Assembly: GCF_002387895.1 (NCBI RefSeq)
Contig: NZ_DGLI01000044.1
Span: 311,709-375,708, forward strand
Direction: 5' to 3'
Length of the DNA stretch: 64,000 nucleotides
DNA from: Clostridium sp. UBA4548
GTDB lineage: Bacteria; Bacillota; Clostridia; Clostridiales; Clostridiaceae
This document shows, in pieces, positions 34,301 to 42,133 of the stretch. The translations under genes were made by a program, and so were the position numbers. The notes beneath the pieces were generated by a model. That model was given only the letters and a program-made list of their open reading frames with translations, did no database searches and was not told where the DNA came from. Each line of letters begins with the position of its first letter. Position 1 is the stretch's first letter.

Positions 34301-35233
34301 ATCCTCTAAAAGTTTATTATTAATATCCATTTGGAGTAAATCTTCATAATCATTATAAATAGAATTTGCTATAGGAAACTGACCCAGAACTAAATTATAA
34401 CTAAGCTTCAGTTTTCCCATTTCAAAGTTTGGCAAAGTATCCTTTTTATATTCTAAGAATCTAACAACTTCACTAAGATTATTTTCAATTACAATATTGT
34501 TTTCTTTCAACTTTTCTAAGGCTTCAGTAATAAAGTTTTCATCAACCTTAAGAAACTCTGTTTCAATATCCTTAACCTTTATTTCATTATGCTTACAAAT
34601 AGCCAGTAGCAACACCTTGTTAAGATAAATTACTGCTTCATCCTTATTTTCTAAGTAGTAGCTGTCCCCATCCCTAAGCAGTGACACTGGAAACATAAAA
34701 AGAGGTGCTCTAACAAAGGTATCATCCTTAAGTTTTCCCTCCACAAAAGGATAGCCCACATAAAGCTCATTTCTACCTGTTTCCTTAACAATGCTTGTGA
34801 TTTCACGAAGAAGAGCTCTAAGACTCACTGAGTACTCAATTAACTTATCTCTTTTGCCACTAAGACTCTGCTGTTCCCTGTCCAGCTTTTCTCTATATTT
34901 AGCTTTGATTTTCTCCTTTAACTCCTGAACCTTATCCACATCTAAGGTACTATCAATACCTGATAGCTCAAGCTTTTCTTCCTTTGCTATATCCTTTTTT
35001 AAAGTACTCTCGCCCTTTAAAAAATAGGCAGAGTAATCAGGAAGAATTAAAAACTTCTTATCCTCTCTACTTATAAGGTAACTTAAAATATCACTAATAA
35101 AACCCTGAGAAAACTCCCCTAACTTATATAAATCAAAAGCCCTTTTATTAGGTAACTTCTTACTCACCAAGCTTCTGTTTCTTCCACTTAAATTTATTAA
35201 ACGTTCCTTGTACTTACTTAAAATTTCCTCCAC
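31316..35233 (-). CDS. giant SF1 helicase with C-terminal PD-(D/E)XK nuclease (DUF4011-type)
   Basis: In this 1305-residue protein, residues 1-330 match the DUF4011-type N-terminus. The SF1 helicase core follows: Walker A GPPGTGKS at 367-374, SQKRAALDVIYNRL (Ia), FDEASQMY (DEAS box II), GDDKQLRP (III), YHYRSSFEELI (IV), VQGDERDIIIFSIAYA and NVAISRAKKKIYVVT (VI). The last 120 residues are a Vsr/MTES_1575-like nuclease: FEGEVYEALKDKL, YKIDLAIYD and LGIECDGATYH. All motifs look intact. Such single-gene helicase-nucleases are found in defence islands. It starts with GTG, with AGAGGTG upstream. The promoter region holds the palindrome shared with the chaperone operon. It is monocistronic. Confidence 0.85.
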   Translation of the reverse strand: MEEILSKYKERLINLSGRNRSLVSKKLPNKRAFDLYKLGEFSQGFISDILSYLISREDKKFLILPDYSAYFLKGESTLKKDIAKEEKLELSGIDSTLDVDKVQELKEKIKAKYREKLDREQQSLSGKRDKLIEYSVSLRALLREITSIVKETGRNELYVGYPFVEGKLKDDTFVRAPLFMFPVSLLRDGDSYYLENKDEAVIYLNKVLLLAICKHNEIKVKDIETEFLKVDENFITEALEKLKENNIVIENNLSEVVRFLEYKKDTLPNFEMGKLKLSYNLVLGQFPIANSIYNDYEDLLQMDINNKLLEDLLKTSSALETNSLEDKEEHGKLSFSEEELYLMSALDYSQEKAVKLSNDTEELVIYGPPGTGKSQTIANIISNALARNKTILMVSQKRAALDVIYNRLAKLNAKALLIHDIEGDKKSFYSTVAQSLEVLGGEYEDYEKNILQVSRDIDSKIEQLEKLAYALHKERHFGLTLQEMYSKTKGIKSREDSRYSDFSRFRQENVFKTYTYENLREAVEGLQHKEVLSYKTYRNLLTKNPFVDDVDLNMSFMDIDELSMKVENIIDPIKKITDKAISEGDLYHKLMEAFEENCYVLTGEKLEEVIKATSLEKSGDLLKPINDGRWWSLKYWMNYSKNKKQEEANKVEYENRYSQLQKSMITLHSEIEASFQEISIVKKALNERVYNLVVVELLKGEDLTEYFKDVIEALHLIEEYKTELKTTKGLSELQFKIMNYALNEDVEKMRNSTEKLLEFIMLYHIGEIEKEEEFQKAVQYLGGFDKLVQGINSNIEVKQNLVREFILNKWNCNIETLQGEKGFKEFKRQANKKRALLPIRKYLEDYSDMILKVFPCFLLSPETVSEILPLKEELFDIVIFDEASQMYVENAIPTIFRGSSVIIAGDDKQLRPNGTFSNRFLDQEEEEEVEDDTTAALEEESLLDLAKVNYKGVHLNYHYRSSFEELINFSNYAFYEGRLRISPNVHTQGEYGVPIERIMVPGKWINRANIEEAERVVTLVHQILKERKNRETIGIITFNINQKTTIEDLLDKKAREDSEFRELYLAEIDRMDENEDVSLFVKNIENVQGDERDIIIFSIAYAKKENGRISVNFGSLSQDGGENRLNVAISRAKKKIYVVTSIEPEELQVDNTKNQGPKLFKNYLQYVRAVSSGNKTEAENILKTVMDTKMKSKEEIHHDSDFEGEVYEALKDKLHNLEVHTQVGVSGYKIDLAIYDPIKSKYILGIECDGATYHSSKSARERDVHRQRYLESRGWKITRIWSYNWWNNPKGEVQRLLNEIKRVNE

Positions 35234-35330
35234 CGTAACACCTCTTAAAAAGCTCTAGTTATCTATGTACTTAAATAAATCATAGTCTAAAGCTTATTTA
35301 TTTTAAAATCTATAGAAAATTAATATTAAA

Positions 35331-35348
35331 TAATGAACAAGTTCATTA
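35331..35348. promoter_or_regulatory. palindromic operator TAATGAACAAGTTCATTA, copy 2
   Basis: The palindrome is symmetric apart from its AA centre and lies 98 bp upstream of the helicase-nuclease start. Its 16-bp core is identical to 20843-20858. It is probably a binding site for the same repressor. Confidence 0.6.
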
Positions 35349-35651
35349 AAGATAAAATATTAATGTGTTTATTATAAAGCAAAATAATTGCACTGCCTTA
35401 TTATATGCAATGCAATTATATTATACTGTCTATTTATTATATTTGCCATAAAGATGTGGATATTACATCTAACTTTTAAGATTTGAGCCTTGTAGCATTA
35501 CTCTTTAAAAATAGTTAGGCTTTAAGGCGTAATAGATGTTTAGCGGATGCAATATTGCACTTGTAGACTTTATGATTTAGCTAAATAAAAGCGCATGCCT
35601 CAGGGGTGATAACGATAAACTGTGGTCTAAGCTTGCTGCTAGGACAGCTAC
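35349..35651. other. intergenic region between helicase and GTPase genes
   Basis: It holds an inverted repeat ATAATTGCA (35384-35392)/TGCAATTAT (35411-35419). Beyond it is a stretch, 35525-35640, that is richer in GC than its surroundings and contains GCAATATTGC and CAGGGGTGATAACG. The latter resembles TTAATCACCCCTGGGG at 41774 and 45797. No open frame with a ribosome site is seen. It could be the 3' UTR of the GTPase gene or an old insertion scar. Confidence 0.4.
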
Positions 35652-36812
35652 TTACTTACTAAATTCTTTGAAAATACTGGCAACTATTTTCCCAATATTT
35701 TTTGCATCCTTATCTTTAAGTTGCTTTCCTAACTTATCAATATACTTACCAACCTTTTTCAGAAATTCAGCCTCAGCAAATTTTTTCATCCAATCAAAAT
35801 TATTAGGGTCTAACTCTCCCTTTACAATCTTCTCCATTATGGCAATTGTTATTTCACCGACAACAGCTGTAATAACTGCTGCTACTATGGCATTCATTAA
35901 TGCTGCTGCAATATTCAGCCCTGGAATCACCTTTAACATCGAAATAACTGTCTTAGCTCCTAAAGTTACTGCGCCGCTTTCCACTATAGCATTTCCAATG
36001 CTATTAAAGTCTGTATCCTGTTTTTTAATGCCATAAATTTTTGAAATACCAATTATCAAACCACTTTGTATTGGCATAAGGATAAGTGAGTCTGCAAGCG
36101 GTATGGGAACTGCACCTATAATTGCTGCTCCTGAAGTAGCGGCAGTAGTCAAAGCATTTGCATTAGCGCGTTTAATTCTTAAATTAAAATCAAATACAGC
36201 TTCCTTGTTTATTTTAAATGCTTCCGGTATAACCTCATTTGTCTTTTCAATTAGTTTGTCTACTCCAGTAGGTGGAATAATAGTTTCGTTATTAATAGAG
36301 AATTGACTCGAAATAACTGGTATTATATCAACGACATTTAGCGATTTATTGTCTTTATATTTTGTTAGACATTTTTTTACCATGCTAATATTATCTTCTG
36401 TTTCTGTTTCTGAATATGACTTTGTTAACACAATTATAATAGGAACATTCTTCCACATTTTTGACACATTTTTAATTGAATCTAAGTTTTTGTCAAAAAT
36501 TCGCTTTGATGTTGCATCTATACAGTACCAAATGATATGTATATATTTAGCTTCATTATTATTCTTTACACTATCCTTAGACCATTTTCTTATTAAATTT
36601 TTTGTATGCATTTGTGCCAATATACCATATTCTAAGCCTTTTGTATCTATTGCACGAAAATTAACATATTCTGTTTCATATATTTCCATCTTTTTAGTAA
36701 CCGCGTCACCACTACCAACTGCTGCCCGTTCAAATTTAAACACCGAATTAATTAGTGTACTCTTTCCTGCTCCTGAATTACCCATTACTAAAACATTTGC
36801 TTTTTCTTTCAT
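35652..36812 (-). CDS. Era-like GTPase with DUF697-type membrane domain
   Basis: In this 386-residue protein, the N-terminal GTPase domain has P-loop GNSGAGKSTL (11-20), G3 DTKG near 57 and G4 VLTKS near 128 (TKS in place of NKxD). Residues about 215-345 form a hydrophobic, Gly/Ala-rich DUF697-like region (AATSGAAIIGAVPIPLADSL), predicted to enter the membrane. A lysine-rich helical tail follows. Proteins of this type resemble small dynamin-like or immunity-related GTPases, some of which act in defence by damaging membranes; that role here is inference. The gene lies between the helicase and WYL regulator genes, on the same strand as both. Confidence 0.8.
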   Translation of the reverse strand: MKEKANVLVMGNSGAGKSTLINSVFKFERAAVGSGDAVTKKMEIYETEYVNFRAIDTKGLEYGILAQMHTKNLIRKWSKDSVKNNNEAKYIHIIWYCIDATSKRIFDKNLDSIKNVSKMWKNVPIIIVLTKSYSETETEDNISMVKKCLTKYKDNKSLNVVDIIPVISSQFSINNETIIPPTGVDKLIEKTNEVIPEAFKINKEAVFDFNLRIKRANANALTTAATSGAAIIGAVPIPLADSLILMPIQSGLIIGISKIYGIKKQDTDFNSIGNAIVESGAVTLGAKTVISMLKVIPGLNIAAALMNAIVAAVITAVVGEITIAIMEKIVKGELDPNNFDWMKKFAEAEFLKKVGKYIDKLGKQLKDKDAKNIGKIVASIFKEFSK

Positions 36813-36998
36813 TTAAAACACCTTCAATTATTTATTTTTGTATTGATTACACTTATGTTACATAACATTATTCTACCTTTCCTTCTTAATTCCTTTAGTT
36901 TTTGACACAAAAATACCTGTTATTATTGCATGACCTTAAAAGGTTTCTGAAGGCTTCCTTCCCTTCCGAGAACTCCACCCAGACATTTTAGCAAACTT

Positions 36999-37973
36999 CT
37001 ATAAATTATAGTTTCCTTGCATATCCCTAATAGCCTTTATTATTTCCTCCCTCAACTCCACTGGTTCTAAAACTTCTATAGCAGCTCCTTGGCTTAAAAT
37101 CCACATTTTTATTCCACTTCCAAAAACCTTAGCTCTAACAGTAAATACTCCATTACTTTCTTTAACTACCTCTGCTGTAGGGAGTCTATCTAGCACGGCT
37201 TCTATAGATCCTCCTTTAAACTTAAATACTACATTTTGTAGCTTTCCTGAATGCATGAATTGAATTAAGTTTCTAAACTCACCAGGTTTAAATCTTTCAC
37301 TATAATCTACTTTAAAACTTTCCCCTAGAATCTTATACTTTTTTATTCTATCAATCCTATAAATCACTGGATATTCAAAATCATAGCCCTTCATATAAGC
37401 AACTAGGTAAAAATAGAATTCTGAGAATATTATCCCCTGTGGTTCTAGTATCCTTTTTGATATTTCTTCTTGAAGCTTTCCATTTGTACCAACTTTTTTA
37501 TAAGCAATTTCTATAAGTTTTTGATTTTTAATAGCTTCATTCAGTGTCCAAAGCTTGTCTATAACTTCACCACTATGTTTTGGTGAAATATATGTATCTA
37601 ACTCATTATCTATAGATAACTTAATTTGTTTTTTATCTTCACCATAACAATTTGATGTGAGTTTATTTATTAACTCATTTACTTCCTTTTTACAAAAGCC
37701 TCTACTTTCTAAAAGCACCTTTGATATGGCTAAAATATCTTTACTATTTAAATTAGAGTCCTTTTCATTAATTAAAACATGTCCTTTTCTTTTTTTACTG
37801 TAGCTTATTTTCGCATTAATATTGTTTTCACAAAAGTACATATTAATTTCTTTTATATATCTGGAAATTGTCTTGTCTGAAACACCAAATTCCTCTGACA
37901 TTTCTTTTTTATTTATTAATCCACCCTTAATTAAAATATCATAAATATGCAATAGCATTTCCGTCTTACTCAT
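36999..37973 (-). CDS. WYL-domain transcriptional regulator (YafY-like)
   Basis: In this 324-residue protein, an N-terminal HTH (about 5-60; NKKEMSEEFGVSDKTISRYI) is followed by a WYL domain (about 140-230; LIEIAYKK, FYLVAYMKGY, EYPVIYRIDRI) and a C-terminal WCX extension (VFTVRAKVFG). WYL regulators respond to nucleic-acid or nucleotide ligands and often control defence genes. It is upstream of the GTPase gene on the same strand, at the edge of the island, so it is a candidate regulator of these genes. The start ATG is at 37973, and the ribosome site is weak (AAGGGG). Confidence 0.85.
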   Translation of the reverse strand: MSKTEMLLHIYDILIKGGLINKKEMSEEFGVSDKTISRYIKEINMYFCENNINAKISYSKKRKGHVLINEKDSNLNSKDILAISKVLLESRGFCKKEVNELINKLTSNCYGEDKKQIKLSIDNELDTYISPKHSGEVIDKLWTLNEAIKNQKLIEIAYKKVGTNGKLQEEISKRILEPQGIIFSEFYFYLVAYMKGYDFEYPVIYRIDRIKKYKILGESFKVDYSERFKPGEFRNLIQFMHSGKLQNVVFKFKGGSIEAVLDRLPTAEVVKESNGVFTVRAKVFGSGIKMWILSQGAAIEVLEPVELREEIIKAIRDMQGNYNL

Positions 37974-38028
37974 CCTTTTAACCCCTTATCCCTTGCTTTT
38001 AGGCATGTATCTATATAATTAAACAAGT

Positions 38029-38676
38029 TTATCCATTTTCCTTCTTTTTTCTCTTATGTTTGTACATTTCACTATCTGCCATATCTATTAATTCCTTTGG
38101 CGTGTTATATAAATTATTATTGTATTGTGCAATTCCATAACTTACCCCAATTTTATAGGGCAATATTCCTGTTTTGTTATAGGCTTTTATTCTATTTGTC
38201 ATCCTATTACAGACTTTTCTAACTTTTTCTAAATTACCTTCAGTAAAAACTATTACAAATTCATCTCCTCCACATCTAAATACAGAGTCAGTTTTTCTAA
38301 TTGTGCCTTCTATTAGTTTAGCTAGCTTTTGTAAGAGTCTATCACCTTCTATATGACCATAGGTGTCATTAACTTCTTTAAAGTTGTCTATGTCTAGAAA
38401 GACTATTGTTATCTTTGAAGACTTATCCTCACAGTTTCTTATAGCTTTATCTAAAAGCTCCATGCCAGCTCTTTTATTTAATACACCAGTTAGACTATCT
38501 GTTTTAGTTAATAACTTAAGCTCTTCTATTTGTCTTTCCAAAGCCTTTATTTTGTTTTCCTTCTCCATTAACAATTTAAAGACCTCAGCTGAATCAATAC
38601 TTTTATTATTCAAACTTCCCACCTCATGTGTTATTATCAATACCTTTAAATATATTTTATTCATAAGAGTGGACAT
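38029..38676 (-). CDS. GGDEF diguanylate cyclase
   Basis: In this 215-residue protein, a coiled-coil stretch (about 32-58) leads into a GGDEF domain: DSLTGVLNKRAG, IVFLDIDNFKEVND, the active site CGGDEFVIVF and the closing IDMADSEMYKHKR. An RKTD inhibitory (RxxD) site lies five residues before GGDEF, so product inhibition is expected. It makes c-di-GMP from two GTP. No input domain other than the coiled coil is visible. The first codons are uncertain; an ATG four codons in is also possible. A C-terminal piece of a related gene lies at 60200-60388. Confidence 0.85.
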   Translation of the reverse strand: MSTLMNKIYLKVLIITHEVGSLNNKSIDSAEVFKLLMEKENKIKALERQIEELKLLTKTDSLTGVLNKRAGMELLDKAIRNCEDKSSKITIVFLDIDNFKEVNDTYGHIEGDRLLQKLAKLIEGTIRKTDSVFRCGGDEFVIVFTEGNLEKVRKVCNRMTNRIKAYNKTGILPYKIGVSYGIAQYNNNLYNTPKELIDMADSEMYKHKRKKKENG

Positions 38677-38718
38677 ATTCTGTCTACTTACATTTTAATT
38701 TTCAACTTTTTCATTTTA

Positions 38719-38818
38719 ACAACATTTTGGAAGCTTAAAGTCTGCCATCTTCTTTAAGTGTAAGTTCCTCTGCCTAGAGAAATTGCTTTGGTGGTAGTCA
38801 AATCTGCTTCCAAAGTTG
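38719..38818 (+). repeat. family B repeat, copy 2
   Basis: This 100-bp element begins AACAACATTTTGGAAGCTTA and ends AATCTGCTTCCAAAGTTG. The ends are imperfect inverted repeats built on TTTGGAAGC. It sits between the diguanylate cyclase promoter and a terminator. Confidence 0.75.
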
Positions 38819-38839
38819 AAGTTTCTATACAATAAAAAA

Positions 38840-38862
38840 GGACTATGCTTCAGGCATAATCC
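38840..38862 (-). terminator. terminator of the small gene at 38877-39320
   Basis: GGACTATGC (38840-38848) and GCATAATCC (38854-38862), with a 5-nt loop, are followed on the minus strand by TTTTTTATT. The stem has one G-U pair. Confidence 0.8.
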
Positions 38863-38876
38863 AAGAATATTTATAT

Positions 38877-39320
38877 TTATAAATCTGCAAGCTTATCAAA
38901 CTCACCAAATATCTTTTCTTCTAAATTATCAGAGGTAACTTCAAATAAATCTATTGATTTTGTGGTTATCTTTTTTAGACCCCAATAGGTTTTTGAACTT
39001 TTTTCGTTTTTAGGAATTGATATTTTATACTCCCCTCCTATAGTAAAATCCATGTACTGGTCGTATCTTAATGGGAAGTAAAAAGCCCAGTGATTTGCTG
39101 GTGAACAGCCCTCATTCCAACTATTTAAATCATGGTATTCAAACTTTGATAAATATATTAGTGGAAGGTTTTCGCTGCCCTTTTCCCCTAAACATATTTC
39201 TAAAACATAAATAGGTCCCTTGCGCCAACCATTTTCACTTTCACATTCTCCGTCATTTCCATTTTTAAATAATAAAATAAGTAGTATAGTTTTCAGAAAT
39301 ATTTTTAAAAAGTGACACAT
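38877..39320 (-). CDS. hypothetical protein with hydrophobic N-terminus
   Basis: This is a 147-residue protein I do not recognise. The first 18 residues are hydrophobic (MCHFLKIFLKTILLILLFK) and could be a membrane anchor or signal. The rest is soluble and rich in aromatic residues (GPIYVLEICLG, NHWAFYFPLRYDQYMDF), ending EEKIFGEFDKLADL. No ribosome site precedes the ATG at 39320, so the real start is uncertain. A good terminator follows, which supports transcription. It is divergent from the membrane protein gene at 39394 and could be functionally paired with it. Confidence 0.5.
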   Translation of the reverse strand: MCHFLKIFLKTILLILLFKNGNDGECESENGWRKGPIYVLEICLGEKGSENLPLIYLSKFEYHDLNSWNEGCSPANHWAFYFPLRYDQYMDFTIGGEYKISIPKNEKSSKTYWGLKKITTKSIDLFEVTSDNLEEKIFGEFDKLADL

Positions 39321-39393
39321 TTTGACAACGTTTTCACTAAGATCCTAATATAATGTAGATACATATAACATAATTATTTTATGGGGGAAAATC

Positions 39394-40764
39394 ATGGAAA
39401 ACAACTTAAAATCGGAAAACACTTACTCCTTACCAATGAAAGTTTATTCTAAACCGAAATTGTGGCTGACTTTATTAGGAACTGTACTATCCCTTTTATT
39501 TATTGGTATGACCTTTATCCCTTTTGAAGAAGAGGGTGAACTATTATTGAAGATTTTTATGATTTGCTTAGGTATTTTTTTCCTTTACATTACTGTAGTT
39601 ATTCATCTTTTCAAAATTCAATATTTATACCTAACAGAGAGTTGTATTGAGTATAATTCTGGTCTTAGCAAAAAAATCAAAATAAGCTATAGTGATATAT
39701 ACACTATGAATATATATGAACTAAATAGTCATACTATTTTAGGTATTATATCAAATAAAAGGGCTAAAGAAATAAAGGCAGGTAATTTTGGCTTTGTTAA
39801 AAGACTCTTTGTTAATGAGTATTCAATGAATATACAAATGACTTACTTCTCTAATTTGGAGCTGGATAAGCTTTATACTACAATTAAAGACAAGGTGTGT
39901 CAGGTTAGAGAGGAATTTGGTGAACTGTCCCAAGAAACTTTTGATGAGGACTCCCTTATCAATGAATTTGAAGGCTATGAAGAGAAAACATCAGGAAGTT
40001 TATCAATTGCTATAATAAAGACTCTGGCTGTGACACTAGTTGTTGGAGTTTTATATGGTCTTTCACTTCATTTTTTTAGAAAAAACATCTTAATTATTCC
40101 AATATTAGGAGTCATGGCTGTTTTGTATACCTATAACAAAAGTTATGTTGAGGAAAGGATTAACTATGTTGTTAGATTTTTTATAGGGATATTTGCTGCC
40201 TGTCAGATATTTATTGCTGTAATTGTAGATGGCTTTTTCTGGAATGGACTATCTTTTAACCTGGTAAACCTAACAAGGCTTACAGGAGATGTTTTCAAGG
40301 AAATTGTAAGAGATCCTATGGATCATTTAGTCATTATTTTAATTGCTGTGGTTAGTTTTTACTATGGATTCGTACAAGGAAAAACCTTCAAGTTTCAGAG
40401 AAGCTTTAATAAGTTATTTATGAAAAAGCATGGAAATTACTATTATAAGCGAGATGGAAAAATTGTTGATATTTTTCTTAAGGACCCAGCAAATTATGAT
40501 GAAGATGAAGAAAAATATACACTTAATATCAGTGAGGGCTGTTTAATTGAAAGGAATAAAAACAAGGTACTTAGCTTTTTAATTCCTGAGAAGTATCTAA
40601 AAGAGTACTCAATTACACTAAACAGTGACATATTCAAAGTTGGAGAAGAAACTTATAAGGAAATAAATCTTGGGGGAAGTGGCAACTACAAAGAACTCTT
40701 ACTACCCTGTTCAGTAATCTTCAATGCTAACAAGGAAGCTGAAGTTATTCGAATTCAATTATAA
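39394..40764 (+). CDS. multi-pass membrane protein of unknown function
   Basis: This 456-residue protein has two N-terminal membrane helices (about 22-42 and 50-75), a soluble PH-like stretch (about 76-190), four more helices between 205 and 335, and a soluble C-terminal domain (about 350-456). The segment YLYLTESCIEYNSGLSKKIK resembles bacterial PH/YdbS-type modules that follow paired helices. No enzyme motif is visible. The start is supported by GGGGGAAA upstream, and a terminator follows at 40793. It is not recognised beyond these features. Confidence 0.65.
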   Translation: MENNLKSENTYSLPMKVYSKPKLWLTLLGTVLSLLFIGMTFIPFEEEGELLLKIFMICLGIFFLYITVVIHLFKIQYLYLTESCIEYNSGLSKKIKISYSDIYTMNIYELNSHTILGIISNKRAKEIKAGNFGFVKRLFVNEYSMNIQMTYFSNLELDKLYTTIKDKVCQVREEFGELSQETFDEDSLINEFEGYEEKTSGSLSIAIIKTLAVTLVVGVLYGLSLHFFRKNILIIPILGVMAVLYTYNKSYVEERINYVVRFFIGIFAACQIFIAVIVDGFFWNGLSFNLVNLTRLTGDVFKEIVRDPMDHLVIILIAVVSFYYGFVQGKTFKFQRSFNKLFMKKHGNYYYKRDGKIVDIFLKDPANYDEDEEKYTLNISEGCLIERNKNKVLSFLIPEKYLKEYSITLNSDIFKVGEETYKEINLGGSGNYKELLLPCSVIFNANKEAEVIRIQL

Positions 40765-40792
40765 AACCTTTATTAAATAAAATTACAAAAGG

Positions 40793-40821
40793 CCCCAGAG
40801 AATTCACTAACACCTCTGGGG
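40793..40821 (+). terminator. terminator after the membrane protein gene
   Basis: CCCCAGAG (40793-40800) and CTCTGGGG (40814-40821) are followed by TTCAAATTTT. It lies 29 bp after the stop codon. Confidence 0.7.
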
Positions 40822-40858
40822 TTCAAATTTTGTTAATCATCTTAATGGAAGATGAAAC

Positions 40859-40905
40859 GAAGCTAAAATTAACAGAGGTTCTAGAAATTCACTTTATCGA
40901 ACTTA
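40859..40905 (+). pseudogene. fragment of an Rpn family nuclease gene
   Basis: The 45-bp stretch GCTAAAATTAACAGAGGTTC and onward recurs at 42367-42413 inside the Rpn pseudogene with few changes. In frame it encodes VLEIHFIEL, an Rpn core strand. It is only a relic. Confidence 0.6.
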
Positions 40906-40928
40906 GTATATTTCATTGATTTAAATGT

Positions 40929-40966
40929 AAAAATTAACACCTAAAATTATGTAGGTGTTAATTTTT
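40929..40966. terminator. strong intrinsic terminator
   Basis: AAAAATTAACACCTA (40929-40943) and TAGGTGTTAATTTTT (40952-40966) form a 15-bp stem with an 8-nt loop and a T-run. It follows the Rpn fragment. Confidence 0.8.
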
Positions 40967-41092
40967 TTATTTCCCTTTTACTTCACTTGCAAAACAAGTC
41001 CTATTTACAATTTGTTATTGCCTCCAAGGTTGGTGGGAGAAACTGAAGATTTAATCTTGCTAATCACTTTTCCATACTCGGACAAAAGTATG

Positions 41093-41122
41093 TTGACAAA
41101 CTACACATTTCTATGATATACT
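41093..41122 (+). promoter_or_regulatory. sigma-A-type promoter of the DUF5698 gene
   Basis: TTGACA (41093-41098), an 18-bp spacer and TATACT (41117-41122). It lies about 130 bp before the start codon and so gives a long leader. Confidence 0.7.
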
Positions 41123-41253
41123 AATATAGTTGCGAAAGAATGCGCTACATAGCGCAAAATAATTTTATCCATAAATTAAGATATTATTTGACTCTTGTGA
41201 TTTTGAAAGCAAGAGTTTTTTGTTTTTTTATAGCAACAGAAATCGGAGGTAAA
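41123..41253 (+). promoter_or_regulatory. structured leader with intrinsic terminator (candidate riboswitch or attenuator)
   Basis: The leader holds a perfect hairpin TGCGCTA-CA-TAGCGCA (41140-41155) and then a terminator, ACTCTTG (41191-41197)/CAAGAGT (41210-41216), followed by TTTTTGTTTTTTT. All of this is upstream of the ribosome site at 41245. GTTGC near the 5' end can pair with GCAAC just after the T-run, a possible alternative fold. A terminator between promoter and gene implies conditional readthrough. I cannot match it to a named riboswitch class. Confidence 0.55.
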
Positions 41254-41736
41254 ATGGAAATTTTAATAGTATTTTTACTAAAACTACTGGACAATACGCT
41301 AGGCACAATGAAGAATATATATCTAGCCCGTGGAAAGTTCTTTTTTTCTAGCTTGCTAGCAGCCTTGTCTACAACTATATATATGATTGCCGTTGTAAAG
41401 ATGGCAAGTTCAGATGGCATCCTAAGCATCGTAGCTATATGTGCCGCTACCTTTATCGGGACTCTGGTTCCAGGGCTTGCAGTTAAAAAATCTGAGAAGG
41501 AGAAGCTTTACATCTTTGATATCACAGCGGACACCCTGCACAGTGGCAAAGAGTTTGCAGATATTTTAAGAAGTGAGAACATCGCCATAAAAACCAGCGT
41601 TGTCTATGACAATACCATGATAAAGACACTTTCCATAAAGGCATACTGTACTAGCAGGAAAGAAAGTAAAATGGTTAATGAAATAATATATCCAGCTTTC
41701 AAATACAATGTCTATGCACCAATGAGCTTAGACTAA
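41254..41736 (+). CDS. DUF5698/DUF2179 (UPF0316) membrane protein
   Basis: This 160-residue protein has three hydrophobic segments in the first half (about 1-20, 28-50, 55-75) with DNTLGTMKNIYLARGKFFFS between the first two, followed by a cytoplasmic DUF2179-type domain (YIFDITADTLHSGKEFADIL, then TSVVYDNTMIKTLSIKAYCT). This matches the UPF0316 family (YebE-like). The function is unknown. I chose the ATG at 41254 because GGAGGT lies 4 nt upstream; earlier in-frame ATGs fall inside the leader terminator. The terminator in the leader indicates regulated expression. Confidence 0.8.
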   Translation: MEILIVFLLKLLDNTLGTMKNIYLARGKFFFSSLLAALSTTIYMIAVVKMASSDGILSIVAICAATFIGTLVPGLAVKKSEKEKLYIFDITADTLHSGKEFADILRSENIAIKTSVVYDNTMIKTLSIKAYCTSRKESKMVNEIIYPAFKYNVYAPMSLD

Positions 41737-41809
41737 ACTCATCCTTAGAAAAACAACTACTGTTCTCCATTTATTAATCACCCCTGGGGCAACTTTCTCA
41801 TATTATTTT

Positions 41810-41932
41810 CTAATTAACGCTCTCCTTAAAAGGCTTTTCAACTTGCTCCTCACTTAAGCCAGTTAATTCTACAATAACCACCTTATTAAATCCCTTACTA
41901 GTCATATTTCTCGCAATTTCTACTTTAGCCTA
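41810..41932 (-). pseudogene. C-terminal remnant of an Rpn family nuclease gene
   Basis: The minus strand reads KVEIARNMTSKGFNKVVIVE then LTGLSEEQVEKPFKESVN and TAG. This is the HTH-like C-terminus of Rpn/PD-(D/E)XK transposase-family proteins. It has no start and is broken upstream. The rest of 41737-42252 shows only this remnant, the TTAATCACCCCTGGGG motif and the GC-rich island at 42086. Confidence 0.65.
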
Positions 41933-42085
41933 TCTGATACTTTATCATCTACAACTTTACTCCTATACTTTATAACTAATACTAAGTGATAGTTTAGCAA
42001 GAATACTGAATGATTATTACTATCTAATTTTATTGATAACACTACCTTTCAATCTTTACAACTGAATATAGTTTATTATTTCTGT

Positions 42086-42133
42086 TGCCTATCGGCAAGT
42101 GCTATCCATCTCCCTCCTATAGAGGACGGGAGA
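42086..42133. other. GC-rich double-hairpin island of unknown origin
   Basis: TGCC-TATC-GGCA (42086-42097) is followed by a strong hairpin, TCTCCCTCCT (42109-42118)/AGGA-C-GGGAGA (42123-42133). Flanking bases to about 42190 are also richer in GC than the neighbourhood. It could be the end of an IS200/IS605-type element or a guide-RNA relic, or a small structured RNA; none can be proven from sequence. Confidence 0.4.

Noticed and set aside
41140..41253. 38-residue N-terminal extension of the DUF5698 protein
   Set aside because: The extension reads through the leader terminator hairpin and T-run. The ATG at 41254 has a good ribosome site and gives the family's normal N-terminus.
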